A DNA stretch of 48,524 bases, from contig JAICTV010000012.1 in assembly GCA_025936175.1 (NCBI GenBank), forward strand, positions 1-48,524, given 5' to 3'. The notes under the pieces were generated by a model, which was not told the origin of the DNA, searched no databases, and saw only the letters and a list, made by a program, of their open reading frames with translations. Both the position numbers and the translations under genes were made by a program. This document shows positions 1 to 12,447 of the stretch, in pieces (position 1 is the first letter of the stretch; each line of letters opens with the position of its first letter). The stretch comes from Phycisphaerae bacterium (GTDB lineage: Bacteria > Planctomycetota > Phycisphaerae > Tepidisphaerales > Tepidisphaeraceae).

Positions 1-68
1 CCGCGCCGCTTGTGTGTGCGTGTGCGCGGAACTGCCTTGGCGGAAAACATCTATTACGGAGAGCGTTC

Positions 69-713
69 ATGAAGACGACGACGATGCAGACGAAGACGAC
101 AACAACAACCACCCGCCGCATGATCGCGCTGACGATCGCGCTGCTCATGTCGGGCCTCGCCGCGGGCGCGGGCTGCTCCTTCAACAGCAACTCCGGCCCC
201 AAGGCGGCCGAGGGCCTGGCGGCGGCCAAGTCGCATTTGTCCGATTCGCAGACGCAGGTCGATCGCACGCTTGTCGCGATGGACAACCTCGGCCGCACCG
301 GCAACCTCAAGCTCGAGTCCAACACCTTCAACCTCGAGCTCTCCAAGCTGCAGGATGCCGCCAAGAAGGCCGGCGAGCGCGCCCGCGCGATGAAGGACAA
401 CGCCGCCAACTACCAGACCGCCTGGAAGGAGGAGGTCGCCGACATCAAGGACCCCGCGCTGCGGGCCGGCTCCGCGCAGCGCAAGGCGGCGGTGCAGTCG
501 CACTACGATGCGGTGATCGACAAGGCGGCCGCCGTGCGCGAGGCGTACGCGCCGTTCGTGTCGGATCTGAAGGACATCCAGAAGTCGCTGTCGCTGGACC
601 AATCCTCCGCCGCGGTATCGGCGATCGACCCCGTCCGCGCCCGCGCCCACCAGAGCGCCGATGCGCTGAAGAAGGCGATCAGCAACCTGTCGGCCGAACT
701 GGACCAGATTTAG
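69..713 (+). CDS. Small secreted or lipoprotein-like helical protein (DUF2959-like)
   Basis: A 214-residue protein. The start at 69 is preferred over an upstream in-frame start because GGAG-type ribosome-binding sequence lies just before it and a signal sequence follows at once. The N-terminus is threonine-rich (runs of ACG/ACA codons), then RR and a hydrophobic stretch ending ...GLAAGAGC. Cys36 could be lipidated, but the -3 residue is Gly rather than the usual Leu, so lipidation is tentative. The rest is charged, alanine-rich and predicted helical (about residues 45-214), with the look of DUF2959-type periplasmic coiled-coil proteins. The function of that family is unknown. No operon partner is visible; a strong inverted repeat follows 26 bp after the stop and could end transcription. 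Confidence 0.7.
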   Translation: MKTTTMQTKTTTTTTRRMIALTIALLMSGLAAGAGCSFNSNSGPKAAEGLAAAKSHLSDSQTQVDRTLVAMDNLGRTGNLKLESNTFNLELSKLQDAAKKAGERARAMKDNAANYQTAWKEEVADIKDPALRAGSAQRKAAVQSHYDAVIDKAAAVREAYAPFVSDLKDIQKSLSLDQSSAAVSAIDPVRARAHQSADALKKAISNLSAELDQI

Positions 714-1040
714 GGGCCCGGGCTCCATTTCCGCATTCGGGGTCTGGCTCAATTTCCGCGTCTTTTTGCGGAAATTGTGCCTGACCCCTTCTCTTGCGCT
801 CTGCCAGTACCCTTCTCTTGTGTTGTGCCCCTTCGTCCTCGCATTCACGAAATGCATGACGCAGAGACCCAAAGGCGCGGAGGAGCAAAAGTCGCAGAGG
901 AGAAGACGAGCTTTGTCGACGAAGGGACACGAATCGTCTCTTCGCGCCTGAGCCTCAGAGTCGAAGGCACGATTGAGGATGCATCGACGCTGCTTCGTGC
1001 CCTTCGTGGACAGCGACTCTCGCTGTGCCGACGAGCGCCG
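714..1040. other. Intergenic stretch with no gene; repeat remnants
   Basis: No convincing gene is seen. The first part holds the palindrome at 739-788. From about 855 to 955 is a purine-rich stretch (cgcagagaccc, aaaggcgcggagg, then cgcgcctgagcctcagag) whose ends are weakly inverted. It resembles degenerate intergenic repeat sequence rather than coding DNA. Short reading frames across it lack ribosome-binding sites and recognisable protein character. Confidence 0.5.
739..788. repeat. REP-like 21-bp inverted repeat / possible terminator
   Basis: Arms 739-759 (ggggtctggctcaatttccg + c) and 768-788 match as an inverted repeat at 19 of 21 positions, around an 8-nt T-rich centre (gtcttttt). The inner 9 bp (aatttccgc / gcggaaatt) are perfect. 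It lies 26 bp after the lipoprotein stop codon, so it may terminate that transcript. The outer gtgcctgacccc sequence is like REP palindromes mobilised by RAYT transposases in other bacteria. That link is inference, since no RAYT gene is in the window. Confidence 0.6.
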
Positions 1041-1247
1041 CTATCGACCGTCGAGGGTCTCGTACAGCGTCTTGTGATCGGGATCGTGGTAGCGGCTGGG
1101 ATCGTGGGGATCCGTTTCGGTCCACAGGTACAGCAGCAGCGCGAGCACGAGCGCGGCCGCGAGGAGGATGAGCGACTTCCACGCCAGCGCCCTGGCCTCG
1201 CGGGCTCGCAACTCCCGCAGGCACCAGGCCTCGACCGACAGCGCCAC
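1041..1247 (-). CDS. Small single-pass membrane protein, unknown function
   Basis: A 68-residue protein from a GTG start. One clear membrane segment (SLILLAAALVLALLLYLW, about residues 25-42) follows a basic, Arg-rich helix. After it comes a short Asp/His-rich tail ending YETLDGR, so the tail is probably outside or periplasmic. The same frame stays open upstream without ATG or GTG, and the upstream residues (PLDYGRPGPPDDAPP) look protein-like. The true start may therefore be further up, for example a CTG at 1289. It lies downstream of the large surface-protein gene on the same strand, 148 bp away. I do not recognise a family. Confidence 0.5.
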   Translation of the reverse strand: MALSVEAWCLRELRAREARALAWKSLILLAAALVLALLLYLWTETDPHDPSRYHDPDHKTLYETLDGR

Positions 1248-1395
1248 CGGCGGCGCATCATCCGGCGGCCCCGGCCTTCCGTAATCCAGCGGCCGCGGCT
1301 CGGCCGCGGTTGGCCCTAAATAGTCCGGCGCGTGTGGAGTGCTGTTCGATTGAAGGTTGTTTTGGAATTTGGAGCTTGTGATTTGAAATCTCTCC

Positions 1396-4300
1396 TCACC
1401 CGGCTGACCGCCCGCGCCGTCGTCGCCGGCCGAGCGCTGCGGCCGCGGTGATCACACCTGCGATCGACGCCGGCTCCGGGATCGCGACGACGCCGGACCC
1501 CGCCCCCGCGCCCGCGCCGGTCGAGAAGGCCGGGCCCTGGGCGGGGAAATTGCTGTCGATGACGAAATAGTCATCGCCGTTGATCACGCCGTCGTAGTTG
1601 AAATCCCCGTTGAACCAGCCGGATAAACCCTGCGGAAACCCGCTGTCGATCTGGAAGTAATCGTCGCCGTTGATCACGCCGTCCAGGTTCGCGTCGCCGG
1701 CCCAGGTGTACATGACCAGCACGTCGCCGGCGACGACGGACTGGCCCGAAAAAGTGCCGCCCGCGTAGCCGGCGTCCTCGGCGCGGGCGACGGCGAGGGA
1801 GGTGAGGCTGTTGGGGGAGACGGCGGAGGACTGGCTCGTCACGATGCCGGTGCCGTCCTGCGTGCCGCCGTTGTAGCCGAAAGCGATTAAACCGGTGATC
1901 CCGGTGTAGGCGGCGCCGTTGAAGGTGCCGAGCGTTCCTGATTTGACGATCAGCTTGTTGTCCTTGAGATCGATGCGCCCGCCGCTGGTGGCGGCGACCG
2001 CGTCGGTGACGATCACGCGCGTGGTGTCGGCGGCGAGCGTGGCGGTCGAGGCGGCGCTGACGGACAGGCCCGCCAGATGCTCGGTGGTGTTGAAAGTCGC
2101 GTTGCCGCCGGACGCGTTGACCGAAAGGATTCGGGAGGAGGCGCTGCCGGCGTCGGAGTTCATCACGAGCGCGCCGGCGGAGACGGTGAGCGTCGCGCCG
2201 CTGCCGTGGGTTTGCGCGCCGGCGATCGTCAGCGTGCCGCCGCCCGTTTTGGTCGCGACCTTGTTGGTGTTGCTGCCGTCGCCGATCGACAGCGGGCCGC
2301 CCAGCACGAGATCCGTATCGGTCTGCAACGTCGTGTTGCGCAGCATCGAGAGCGTGCCGGCGAAGGTTTGGCTGTCCGTAACGGTCTGCCAGGCGCCGCC
2401 GTCGGCCAGGTCATAGACGATCGAGTGGGTCGGCAGGTTGGAGGTGGTGTTGGTCTTGAGCTTTACGTTGCCGATGTGCAGGTCGCCGAGCTGGGATGAT
2501 GTGTTGTGGAAGGCCAGGAAACCGTTGACGAGCTCGAACGTGCCGGTGCCGTCGCCGACGACGTTGATCGGCGTGAAAGTGGAAACGTTGATCGCGGTGT
2601 CGACGTTGGCGACCGAGCCGAAACGGAAGGTGCCGCCATTGGCCGCGACGATGAAGCTGGCGTTGCCCGCGCCGACGTCATTGACCCAGTCCGCGCTCCA
2701 GTTGACGACGGTGCCGGCGTTCTCCGCCCCGACGACCGGCGTGCCGATGTTCGTGTTCACCTGCTGTAGCGCGCCTTGGATCGAGAAGCTCACGCCGTTC
2801 TTGAAGTGGACGCCGGTCTCCATCAACTGCGAGAGCGTGCTCGTCGTGGTGATGCCCGTGTCGCCGGTGCGGATGTGGCCCGCCCCCGTGACGTTGCCGG
2901 TGACGTAGACGCCGGTGCCGGCGGACTGGATCAGCGCGGCGGTGCCGGTCAGGTTCAAGGGGCCGGTCGCGAGGTTGTAGTCGTCGGCGGAATTCACCAT
3001 CAGTGTCTGACTGCTGTTCACGAGCAGCGAGTTGAGTGTCAGCGTGTGCGCGGTGCCTCCCGCCGCGTCGACGCGATCGACGAAGATCGTGCCGCTGGCG
3101 GTGCTCACCGTGACGTTGCGGCCGTAACTCGTGTCGGCGTTGGAGAGCAGGTTCAAAGTGCCGCCGCTGAGCGTCAGCGAGCCGCTGCCGAGCGTGCTGC
3201 CGGTCTTGTTGGTCGGATTCGACGTGAGCCGCGCGTTGGCGGCGACGACGATCGGGCCGGTGAGGAGGTTGTTCCCCGGGTTGGTGAAGATCGCGGCGGC
3301 GCCCGCGCCGGCGGCGGTGTTGGTGATGTTGAGCGTGTTGGTCATCGTGATCGCGCCGGAGATGACGACGCTCTGCGAGGAGGAGGTGTTGGGCACCGTG
3401 AGCGCGATGGTGGATGTGCCGGTGGAACCGACGATGCTGCCGGCGAAGGTGGCGGGCGTGGAGGTGCTGGCGTCGGCCAGGGTGGCACCGTTGAGCGCGA
3501 TGATGTTGCTGATGGAGATCCCGTTGGGCGCGATGGTGCCGCCGGTGGCGTCGATGGCGTCGTTGCTGGTGCCGAAGGAGGCAGCATTGTTGACCTTCAC
3601 CACCCCACCCTCGATCGACCAGTCGCCTTGATAGTCGCTGGATTGAGCAAGGACGATGGTGCCGGCGCCGAGCGCGCGGATGGTCATCGGGGACAACGCC
3701 CCGCCGGTGAGGTCGTTGGGTCCGTTGCCGATTGTAAACACGTCGCTGGCGCTGGTGCCGGTGTTGAGCGTGACGCTGCCGATGCCGACCACGTTGATGG
3801 TGCCGTTGGCGGCGCTGATTCCGGTGCCGCGCAGGTTGGAGTTGGGGTTGAGCGTGATGTTGCTGGCTAGGTTGAAGCCGCCGATTTCGAGCGTGGCGGC
3901 GTTGACGGTGTAGGGGCCGGAGGTGATGGAGCTACCGGCCAGTCGCAGCACGCCGCCGTCGATCGTGGCCGTGCTGTTGAGCGAGCCGCCGCCGGCTGCG
4001 GTCAGTTGGCCTGATCCCGCTTTATGCAGCGCTTGCGTGGCGCCGCCGCTGATGGATGAAGTGATGGTGAGGGTCTGGCCGGAACTGACGTTGATCGTGC
4101 CGTTGTTGGTGATGACGGTTCGCGTCATCGCGAAGGTGCCGTCGGCGATGAACGTGGCGGCGACGCCGTTGAGGAAGAGGTTGTTGGCGGTGTTGCCGAG
4201 CTGGTTGTCGGCGCTGGCTTGCAGCGTGGAGGCGAGGAACCACTGTCCGGTGTAATCGCTGGCCTGGGTGAGGACGACCTTCCCGCTGCCGTTGACGTTG

Positions 4301-7300
4301 ATCTGCGACGACCCGCCGCCGCCGGTGAGGTCGTTGGCGGCATCGCCGAGGGTGAGCACGTCGGTGGAGCTGACGCCGGTGGCGATGACGGGCTGGACAT
4401 TGGTCGGAATGGAGATCGTGCCGATGTAGGAGGCGCTGGTCCCGGTGCCGCGCAACGTGGCGCCGCTGGCGGAGAGGGTAAGGGGCTTATCGACGGTGAC
4501 GTTCTGGATCTCGAGCGCGCCCGTGGCGGCGACGGTGGTCGTGCCGGTGCCGGCGGTGCCGAGGGCGATGGCGTTGTCGAGATGCAGCGTGCCGCTGGAG
4601 ATCGTGGTATTGCCGGTGCGCAAGCTCGCGGCCTCGAGGAAGATGATTCCGCTGCCGGTGGTGTTGAGTGATCCGCTGCCTGCACCCAGCGCCGAAGAGA
4701 CCGTGATGCCGATGGCGCCGTTGGCCGAGAGGGTCCCGCCGTTGGGCGTGATCGTGTGCACGAGCCCGAGGGTCGAGGTGGCTTCCAGCGTTCCTCCGTT
4801 GAGCGTCACGACGTTGGCGGCGTTGCCGAGCCGGCTGTCGGCAGTGAGGCGCAGCGTGCCGGAGTTGAGCGACCAGTTGCCGATGACATTGCTGCTTTGC
4901 GTAAGGACGATCGTGCCGGCGCCGGTCACGTTGATCTGCGAAGACGCGTTTCCCCCGGTGAGATCGTTGGCGGCGTTTCCGAGAGTGAAGACGTCCGTGG
5001 CGGTGGTGCCTGTGGCGAGGGCGATGACGGCGCCGGCGGCGATCGTCGCGGTGCCGTTGGCGGCCGCGGCTGCCCCCGTGCCGCGGAGCGTCGATCCGTT
5101 GTTCATCGTGATCGCGCGATCCAGCGTGATGTTCGTCAGCTCCAGCGTCGCGTTGTTGTTCAGAACGACTGCGCTGGTGCCGCTGCCCAAGGCCGATGCG
5201 TTGCCGACACGGAGCGTGTTGTCGGTGACGTTCCACCCGCCCGCGTAGGTGTTAGCAGTCTGGAAGATTGTCACGCCACCGCCGGTGCCGAGATTGCCGG
5301 TGACGTTGATCGTCGATCCGGTTCCGCCCGCGATACCGTTGGTGACCGTGCCGACGGTGAAGACGTCGCCCGGCGCGGGTGCCTGAATGTTGACGGTGGC
5401 GGCGTTGGCGATCGTCATGGAGCTGCCCCAGGTCGCGCCCGCGCCGGTGCCGCGGAAGACGCCTCCGCCGTTCAAGACGATCCCGCTGCCGATCGAGCTG
5501 TTGGCGACTTCCAGCGTGCCGGTGGAGTTGATGGTGATCGTGCCGCTCCCGAGCGCGTTGAACGTCCCGCCCGCGCTGACGACGCCGGCGTTGATCGTCG
5601 TCGCGCCGCTGCGCGTGCTGTTGGCGGCGAGAACCAGGGTCCCGAAGTCGCTCTTGGTGAGCGCGCCGCTGCCCGCTGCCAGCGCGGAGGTCAACGTCAG
5701 CGTCTTGCCGACCGCCACGGCGATCTTCCCGCCGTTGCTCGTGAAAGTGCGGGCGGAAGTGAAAGTATCGTTGGCGATGAAGGTCGCGCCGTTGGAGAGC
5801 GTGACGGCGTTGGCCGCGGCGCCCAGGCGATCGTCGGCGTCCACCTGGAGCGAGCTGTTGACGTCCACCGTCCAGGCGGCGGTGACGTCGCTCGGCTGGT
5901 TGAGCACGACCTTGCCGTTGGGATCGGAAATGACCGTGACCGCGGCGGTTCCTCCGCCGCCGGTCAAGTCGTTCGCGCCGTCGCCGACGCCGAGCAGGAT
6001 CGTCGCAGACGATCCGAGCGTGGCCGCTGCGTTGGAGCCGACGGTGATGACGCCGCTGGTTCCGGCGGTTCCGCTCGCCGCGACCGCGCCGCCGTTGTTC
6101 AGCGCGATCGGGCGGGCCAGCGATCCGCCCGCCAGCGACAGTTCCAGCGTACCCGCATTGACCACGACCGCCGACGTTCCTCCTCCCAGCGCCGCGACGT
6201 TGCCGATGCGCAGCGTCCCGCTGTTGATCTGCCACGATCCGGCGTAGTCGTTTGAGAATGAGAGAATGACCTTCCCGCTGCCGTTGATGAACGTCGTGCT
6301 CCCGCTGCCGCCGGTGTAGTCGTTGGCGGCGTTGCCGATGCTGAGGGTGTCGGTGGCGAGCGTGCCGGTGCTCAAGATCAGCGGACTGGTTGAGGCGGCG
6401 GCGGTAATAGTGCCTTGGTAAGCGGACGCGCCCAGGCCGCGAAGGGTGCCGTTGATGCTGAGAGTCAAGGGATTGGCGACGGTGACGCCATTCAGTTCCA
6501 CGACGCCCGCGAGGTTGGCGCTGATGGCGCCGGTTCCGGCCCCGGAGCCGTTGTTCAGCCGCAGTGTGCTGAGCTGGACGAGCGTCGTCCCCGTGCGCGT
6601 GCTCGCCGCGGAGAGGGCGACCGTTCCGCTGCCAACGGTGAGCGCGTTGGCGTTGGCGGTCAAAGCGGTGGTGAGGGTGAGCGTATTGCCGGCGTTGGCG
6701 ACGATGCGGCCGCCCGATGCGCCGAGCGTCACCGCGCGCGCCGAGGAAAAGGTGCTGGTGGCCTCGAGCGTCCCGCCGTTGATGGTGATCCCGTTCGCGG
6801 TGTTGCCGAGGCGCGCGTTGGTATCAACCATGAGCGAGCCGGCACTGATCGTCACCGTTCCGGTGAACGTGTTGGCGCCCCCGAGCGCGAGATCGCCGGT
6901 TCCGAGTTTCGTGAGTCCGGCGGTGCCGATCAGGGCAGAGTTGATCGTCGCGGGAATCGCGCCGCTGTTGCACGTGATGTTTCCGCCATTGCCGGCGGTG
7001 AGCGCCAAATTCCCGCCGGTGAGGGTGTACTGGTTATTGAAGATCAGCGAGTTGGCGAGTTCGCCGCTGGCGAGCGTGATGGTGCCGATTCCGTTGGGGA
7101 TGGTGGTGGGAAAGGTGATGTCGGCGGCGGCGTTGGGGACGCCGTCGGGGTTCCAGTTGTTGGCGGTGGACCAGAGCAGATCGCCGCCGCCGTCGTCCCA
7201 GCTGATCGCCGCCGCCCGCGCTGCGTGATCGGGCGCGGCGCCGAGCGCCGCCGCGGTCAACAGTGCCGCCGTCCGCCACGAACGCCGATGGCTCGCTCTC

Positions 7301-7305
7301 GACAT
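1396..7305 (-). CDS. Giant autotransporter-repeat surface protein with dockerin-like repeats and PEP-CTERM
   Basis: A 1969-residue secreted protein. The start at 7305 is chosen because GGAGG lies 7-8 bp upstream and a signal peptide begins there (MSRASHRRSWRTAALL..., cleavage near ARAAA). The opening ISWDDGGGDLLWSTANNW is typical of proteins built from passenger-associated beta-strand (PATR) repeats. Gly/Asn/Thr-rich repeats follow for over 1700 residues, including at least six copies of a module with the core GNAANDLTGG. The C-terminus has two calcium-loop dockerin-like repeats (GDANLDGVINGDDY and GDFNYDGVINGDDY). It ends in a PEP-CTERM signal (IPEPAS, short hydrophobic helix, RRRRR). In such proteins PEP-CTERM directs export and processing by an exosortase, which is not present here. 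It is probably a long beta-helical surface or matrix protein; its ligand is unknown. Confidence 0.9.
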   Translation of the reverse strand: MSRASHRRSWRTAALLTAAALGAAPDHAARAAAISWDDGGGDLLWSTANNWNPDGVPNAAADITFPTTIPNGIGTITLASGELANSLIFNNQYTLTGGNLALTAGNGGNITCNSGAIPATINSALIGTAGLTKLGTGDLALGGANTFTGTVTISAGSLMVDTNARLGNTANGITINGGTLEATSTFSSARAVTLGASGGRIVANAGNTLTLTTALTANANALTVGSGTVALSAASTRTGTTLVQLSTLRLNNGSGAGTGAISANLAGVVELNGVTVANPLTLSINGTLRGLGASAYQGTITAAASTSPLILSTGTLATDTLSIGNAANDYTGGSGSTTFINGSGKVILSFSNDYAGSWQINSGTLRIGNVAALGGGTSAVVVNAGTLELSLAGGSLARPIALNNGGAVAASGTAGTSGVITVGSNAAATLGSSATILLGVGDGANDLTGGGGTAAVTVISDPNGKVVLNQPSDVTAAWTVDVNSSLQVDADDRLGAAANAVTLSNGATFIANDTFTSARTFTSNGGKIAVAVGKTLTLTSALAAGSGALTKSDFGTLVLAANSTRSGATTINAGVVSAGGTFNALGSGTITINSTGTLEVANSSIGSGIVLNGGGVFRGTGAGATWGSSMTIANAATVNIQAPAPGDVFTVGTVTNGIAGGTGSTINVTGNLGTGGGVTIFQTANTYAGGWNVTDNTLRVGNASALGSGTSAVVLNNNATLELTNITLDRAITMNNGSTLRGTGAAAAANGTATIAAGAVIALATGTTATDVFTLGNAANDLTGGNASSQINVTGAGTIVLTQSSNVIGNWSLNSGTLRLTADSRLGNAANVVTLNGGTLEATSTLGLVHTITPNGGTLSANGAIGITVSSALGAGSGSLNTTGSGIIFLEAASLRTGNTTISSGTLHLDNAIALGTAGTGTTTVAATGALEIQNVTVDKPLTLSASGATLRGTGTSASYIGTISIPTNVQPVIATGVSSTDVLTLGDAANDLTGGGGSSQINVNGSGKVVLTQASDYTGQWFLASTLQASADNQLGNTANNLFLNGVAATFIADGTFAMTRTVITNNGTINVSSGQTLTITSSISGGATQALHKAGSGQLTAAGGGSLNSTATIDGGVLRLAGSSITSGPYTVNAATLEIGGFNLASNITLNPNSNLRGTGISAANGTINVVGIGSVTLNTGTSASDVFTIGNGPNDLTGGALSPMTIRALGAGTIVLAQSSDYQGDWSIEGGVVKVNNAASFGTSNDAIDATGGTIAPNGISISNIIALNGATLADASTSTPATFAGSIVGSTGTSTIALTVPNTSSSQSVVISGAITMTNTLNITNTAAGAGAAAIFTNPGNNLLTGPIVVAANARLTSNPTNKTGSTLGSGSLTLSGGTLNLLSNADTSYGRNVTVSTASGTIFVDRVDAAGGTAHTLTLNSLLVNSSQTLMVNSADDYNLATGPLNLTGTAALIQSAGTGVYVTGNVTGAGHIRTGDTGITTTSTLSQLMETGVHFKNGVSFSIQGALQQVNTNIGTPVVGAENAGTVVNWSADWVNDVGAGNASFIVAANGGTFRFGSVANVDTAINVSTFTPINVVGDGTGTFELVNGFLAFHNTSSQLGDLHIGNVKLKTNTTSNLPTHSIVYDLADGGAWQTVTDSQTFAGTLSMLRNTTLQTDTDLVLGGPLSIGDGSNTNKVATKTGGGTLTIAGAQTHGSGATLTVSAGALVMNSDAGSASSRILSVNASGGNATFNTTEHLAGLSVSAASTATLAADTTRVIVTDAVAATSGGRIDLKDNKLIVKSGTLGTFNGAAYTGITGLIAFGYNGGTQDGTGIVTSQSSAVSPNSLTSLAVARAEDAGYAGGTFSGQSVVAGDVLVMYTWAGDANLDGVINGDDYFQIDSGFPQGLSGWFNGDFNYDGVINGDDYFVIDSNFPAQGPAFSTGAGAGAGSGVVAIPEPASIAGVITAAAALGRRRRRGRSAG

Positions 7306-7423
7306 GACCACCCTCCAGGGACCTTCGCGCGGTCCCGTGCCGACCCGATCGATGCGCAAGATGTGACGGGCGCAAAGGCTAAGCCGCGGCGGTATGCGAA
7401 GCAACAAAAACTTGCGTCGGACC

Positions 7424-8887
7424 TTATGCGAGAATGTCGCGAACGACGTTGCCGCTGACGTCGGTCAGGCGGAAATCGCGGCCGGCATAGCGGTAAGTGA
7501 ACCGCTCGTGGTCGAAGCCGAGCAGGTGGAGGATCGTCGCGTGAAGGTCGTGGACGTGGACGGGATCTTCTGCGGCGCGGAAGCCGAAGTCGTCGGTCGC
7601 GCCGTGAACGTGACCGCCTTTGACCCCGCCGCCCGCGAGCCACATGGAAAATCCGTAGTGGTTGTGGTCGCGGCCATTGACGTGGCCGGCATTCGAGCCG
7701 GGTTGCGCCAGCTCGACCGTCGGCGTGCGACCGAACTCGCCGCCCCAGATCACCAGCGTGTCGTCCAGCATCCCGCGCTGCTTCAAATCCTTCAGCAGCG
7801 CGCCGATCGGTTGATCGCACTCGGTGGCGAGGCGGCGGTGGTTGACCTCGAGATCGTCGTGACTGTCCCACGGCTGGCCGGCGCCGTGCCAGACCTGCAC
7901 GAACCGCACGCCGCGCTCGAGCAGCCGGCGGGCGATCAGCATTTGTCTTCCTTGCACGTTGTCGCCGTACATCTGGCGGATGTTCAGAGGCTCGCGCGAG
8001 ACGTCGAACGCATCCGCCGCGTCCATCTGCATTCGATAGGCGAGCTCGAAGGACTGGATGCGCGCGTCCATCGTCGGATCACTTCCGCCGCGCCGCGCTT
8101 CCAATCCGCGATTGAGCTGCTGCAGCAGATCGAGCTGACGACGCTGCTCCTGCGGCGTCGCGCTCGATGACTTGATGTGCTCGATCAGCTCACTGAGCTG
8201 CGTGTGCTGCGTGTCGATGTACGTGCCCTGGTACGCGCCGGGCAGAAAACCCGCCTGCCAGTTCTGCGATTCCTGGATCGGGTATCCGCCCGGGCACATC
8301 ACGACGAAGCCGGGCAGGTTCTGGTTCTCGCTTCCTAAACCGTACGTCACCCACGATCCCATGCTCGGGCGGATCATGCGTGCTTCGCCGCAGTTCATCA
8401 GCAGCAGGGAGGGCTCATGATTCGGCACGTCGGCGTGCATCGAGCGGATGACGCACAGCTCGTCGGCGCTCTCGGCGACGTGCGGAAACAAATCGCTGAT
8501 CTCGATCCCGCTCTTCCCGCGCTTCTTGAACTTGAACGGCGACGCCATTGCCGCGCCGGTCTTTCGCTCGGTCGGCAGGTAATCGCCGGGCAGCGTCTTG
8601 CCGGCGTATTTGTCGAGCATCGGCTTGGGATCGAACGTGTCCACCTGCGACGGCCCGCCGTTCATGAACAGGTGGATGACGCGCTTGGCTTTGCCGGGAA
8701 ACTGCGGCGGTTTCGGCAGAAGCGGGTTGATCGGCGCGTTCGCCGACGCGAGCGGCGCGGCGAGTCCCGTCTGCGTCATCAACTGCGCCAGCGCCAGCGC
8801 GCCCATCCCCATCCCGCACTTGCAGAGCAGTTGCCGCCGCGAGAGCTGCGCGTCGTGAGGACGAGGGCGGTGATCGTAAAGGGACAT
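7424..8887 (-). CDS. DUF1501 family protein, Tat-exported
   Basis: A 487-residue member of the DUF1501 family, which is related to sulfatases/alkaline-phosphatase-fold enzymes and abundant in planctomycetes. A twin-arginine signal (SRRQLLCKCGMGMGALAL) near residues 16-33 predicts export in folded form. Family hallmarks include HLFMNGGPSQVDTFDPKP near residue 70 and WGGEFGRTP in the C-terminal third. It starts 9 bp after the stop of the PSCyt1/DUF1549/DUF1553 gene on the same strand, the standard pairing for these two families, so they almost certainly share a transcript. The biochemical activity of the pair is not established; a role in degrading complex carbohydrates or sulfated compounds is inferred from their genomic company. 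Confidence 0.93.
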   Translation of the reverse strand: MSLYDHRPRPHDAQLSRRQLLCKCGMGMGALALAQLMTQTGLAAPLASANAPINPLLPKPPQFPGKAKRVIHLFMNGGPSQVDTFDPKPMLDKYAGKTLPGDYLPTERKTGAAMASPFKFKKRGKSGIEISDLFPHVAESADELCVIRSMHADVPNHEPSLLLMNCGEARMIRPSMGSWVTYGLGSENQNLPGFVVMCPGGYPIQESQNWQAGFLPGAYQGTYIDTQHTQLSELIEHIKSSSATPQEQRRQLDLLQQLNRGLEARRGGSDPTMDARIQSFELAYRMQMDAADAFDVSREPLNIRQMYGDNVQGRQMLIARRLLERGVRFVQVWHGAGQPWDSHDDLEVNHRRLATECDQPIGALLKDLKQRGMLDDTLVIWGGEFGRTPTVELAQPGSNAGHVNGRDHNHYGFSMWLAGGGVKGGHVHGATDDFGFRAAEDPVHVHDLHATILHLLGFDHERFTYRYAGRDFRLTDVSGNVVRDILA

Positions 8888-8896
8888 GGCTTCTCC

Positions 8897-12400
<3,504 letters not shown>

Positions 12401-12447
12401 CCCTGAAGGGCGTGCCGATCCGCTCGCCTGTCATCTCATACCGCGTC

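Noticed and set aside
2776-3870. Long open frames on the + strand inside the giant surface-protein gene
   Set aside because: They are shadows of the GC-rich minus-strand gene: low-complexity Gly/Ala/Arg/Asp translations, no ribosome-binding sites and no family features.
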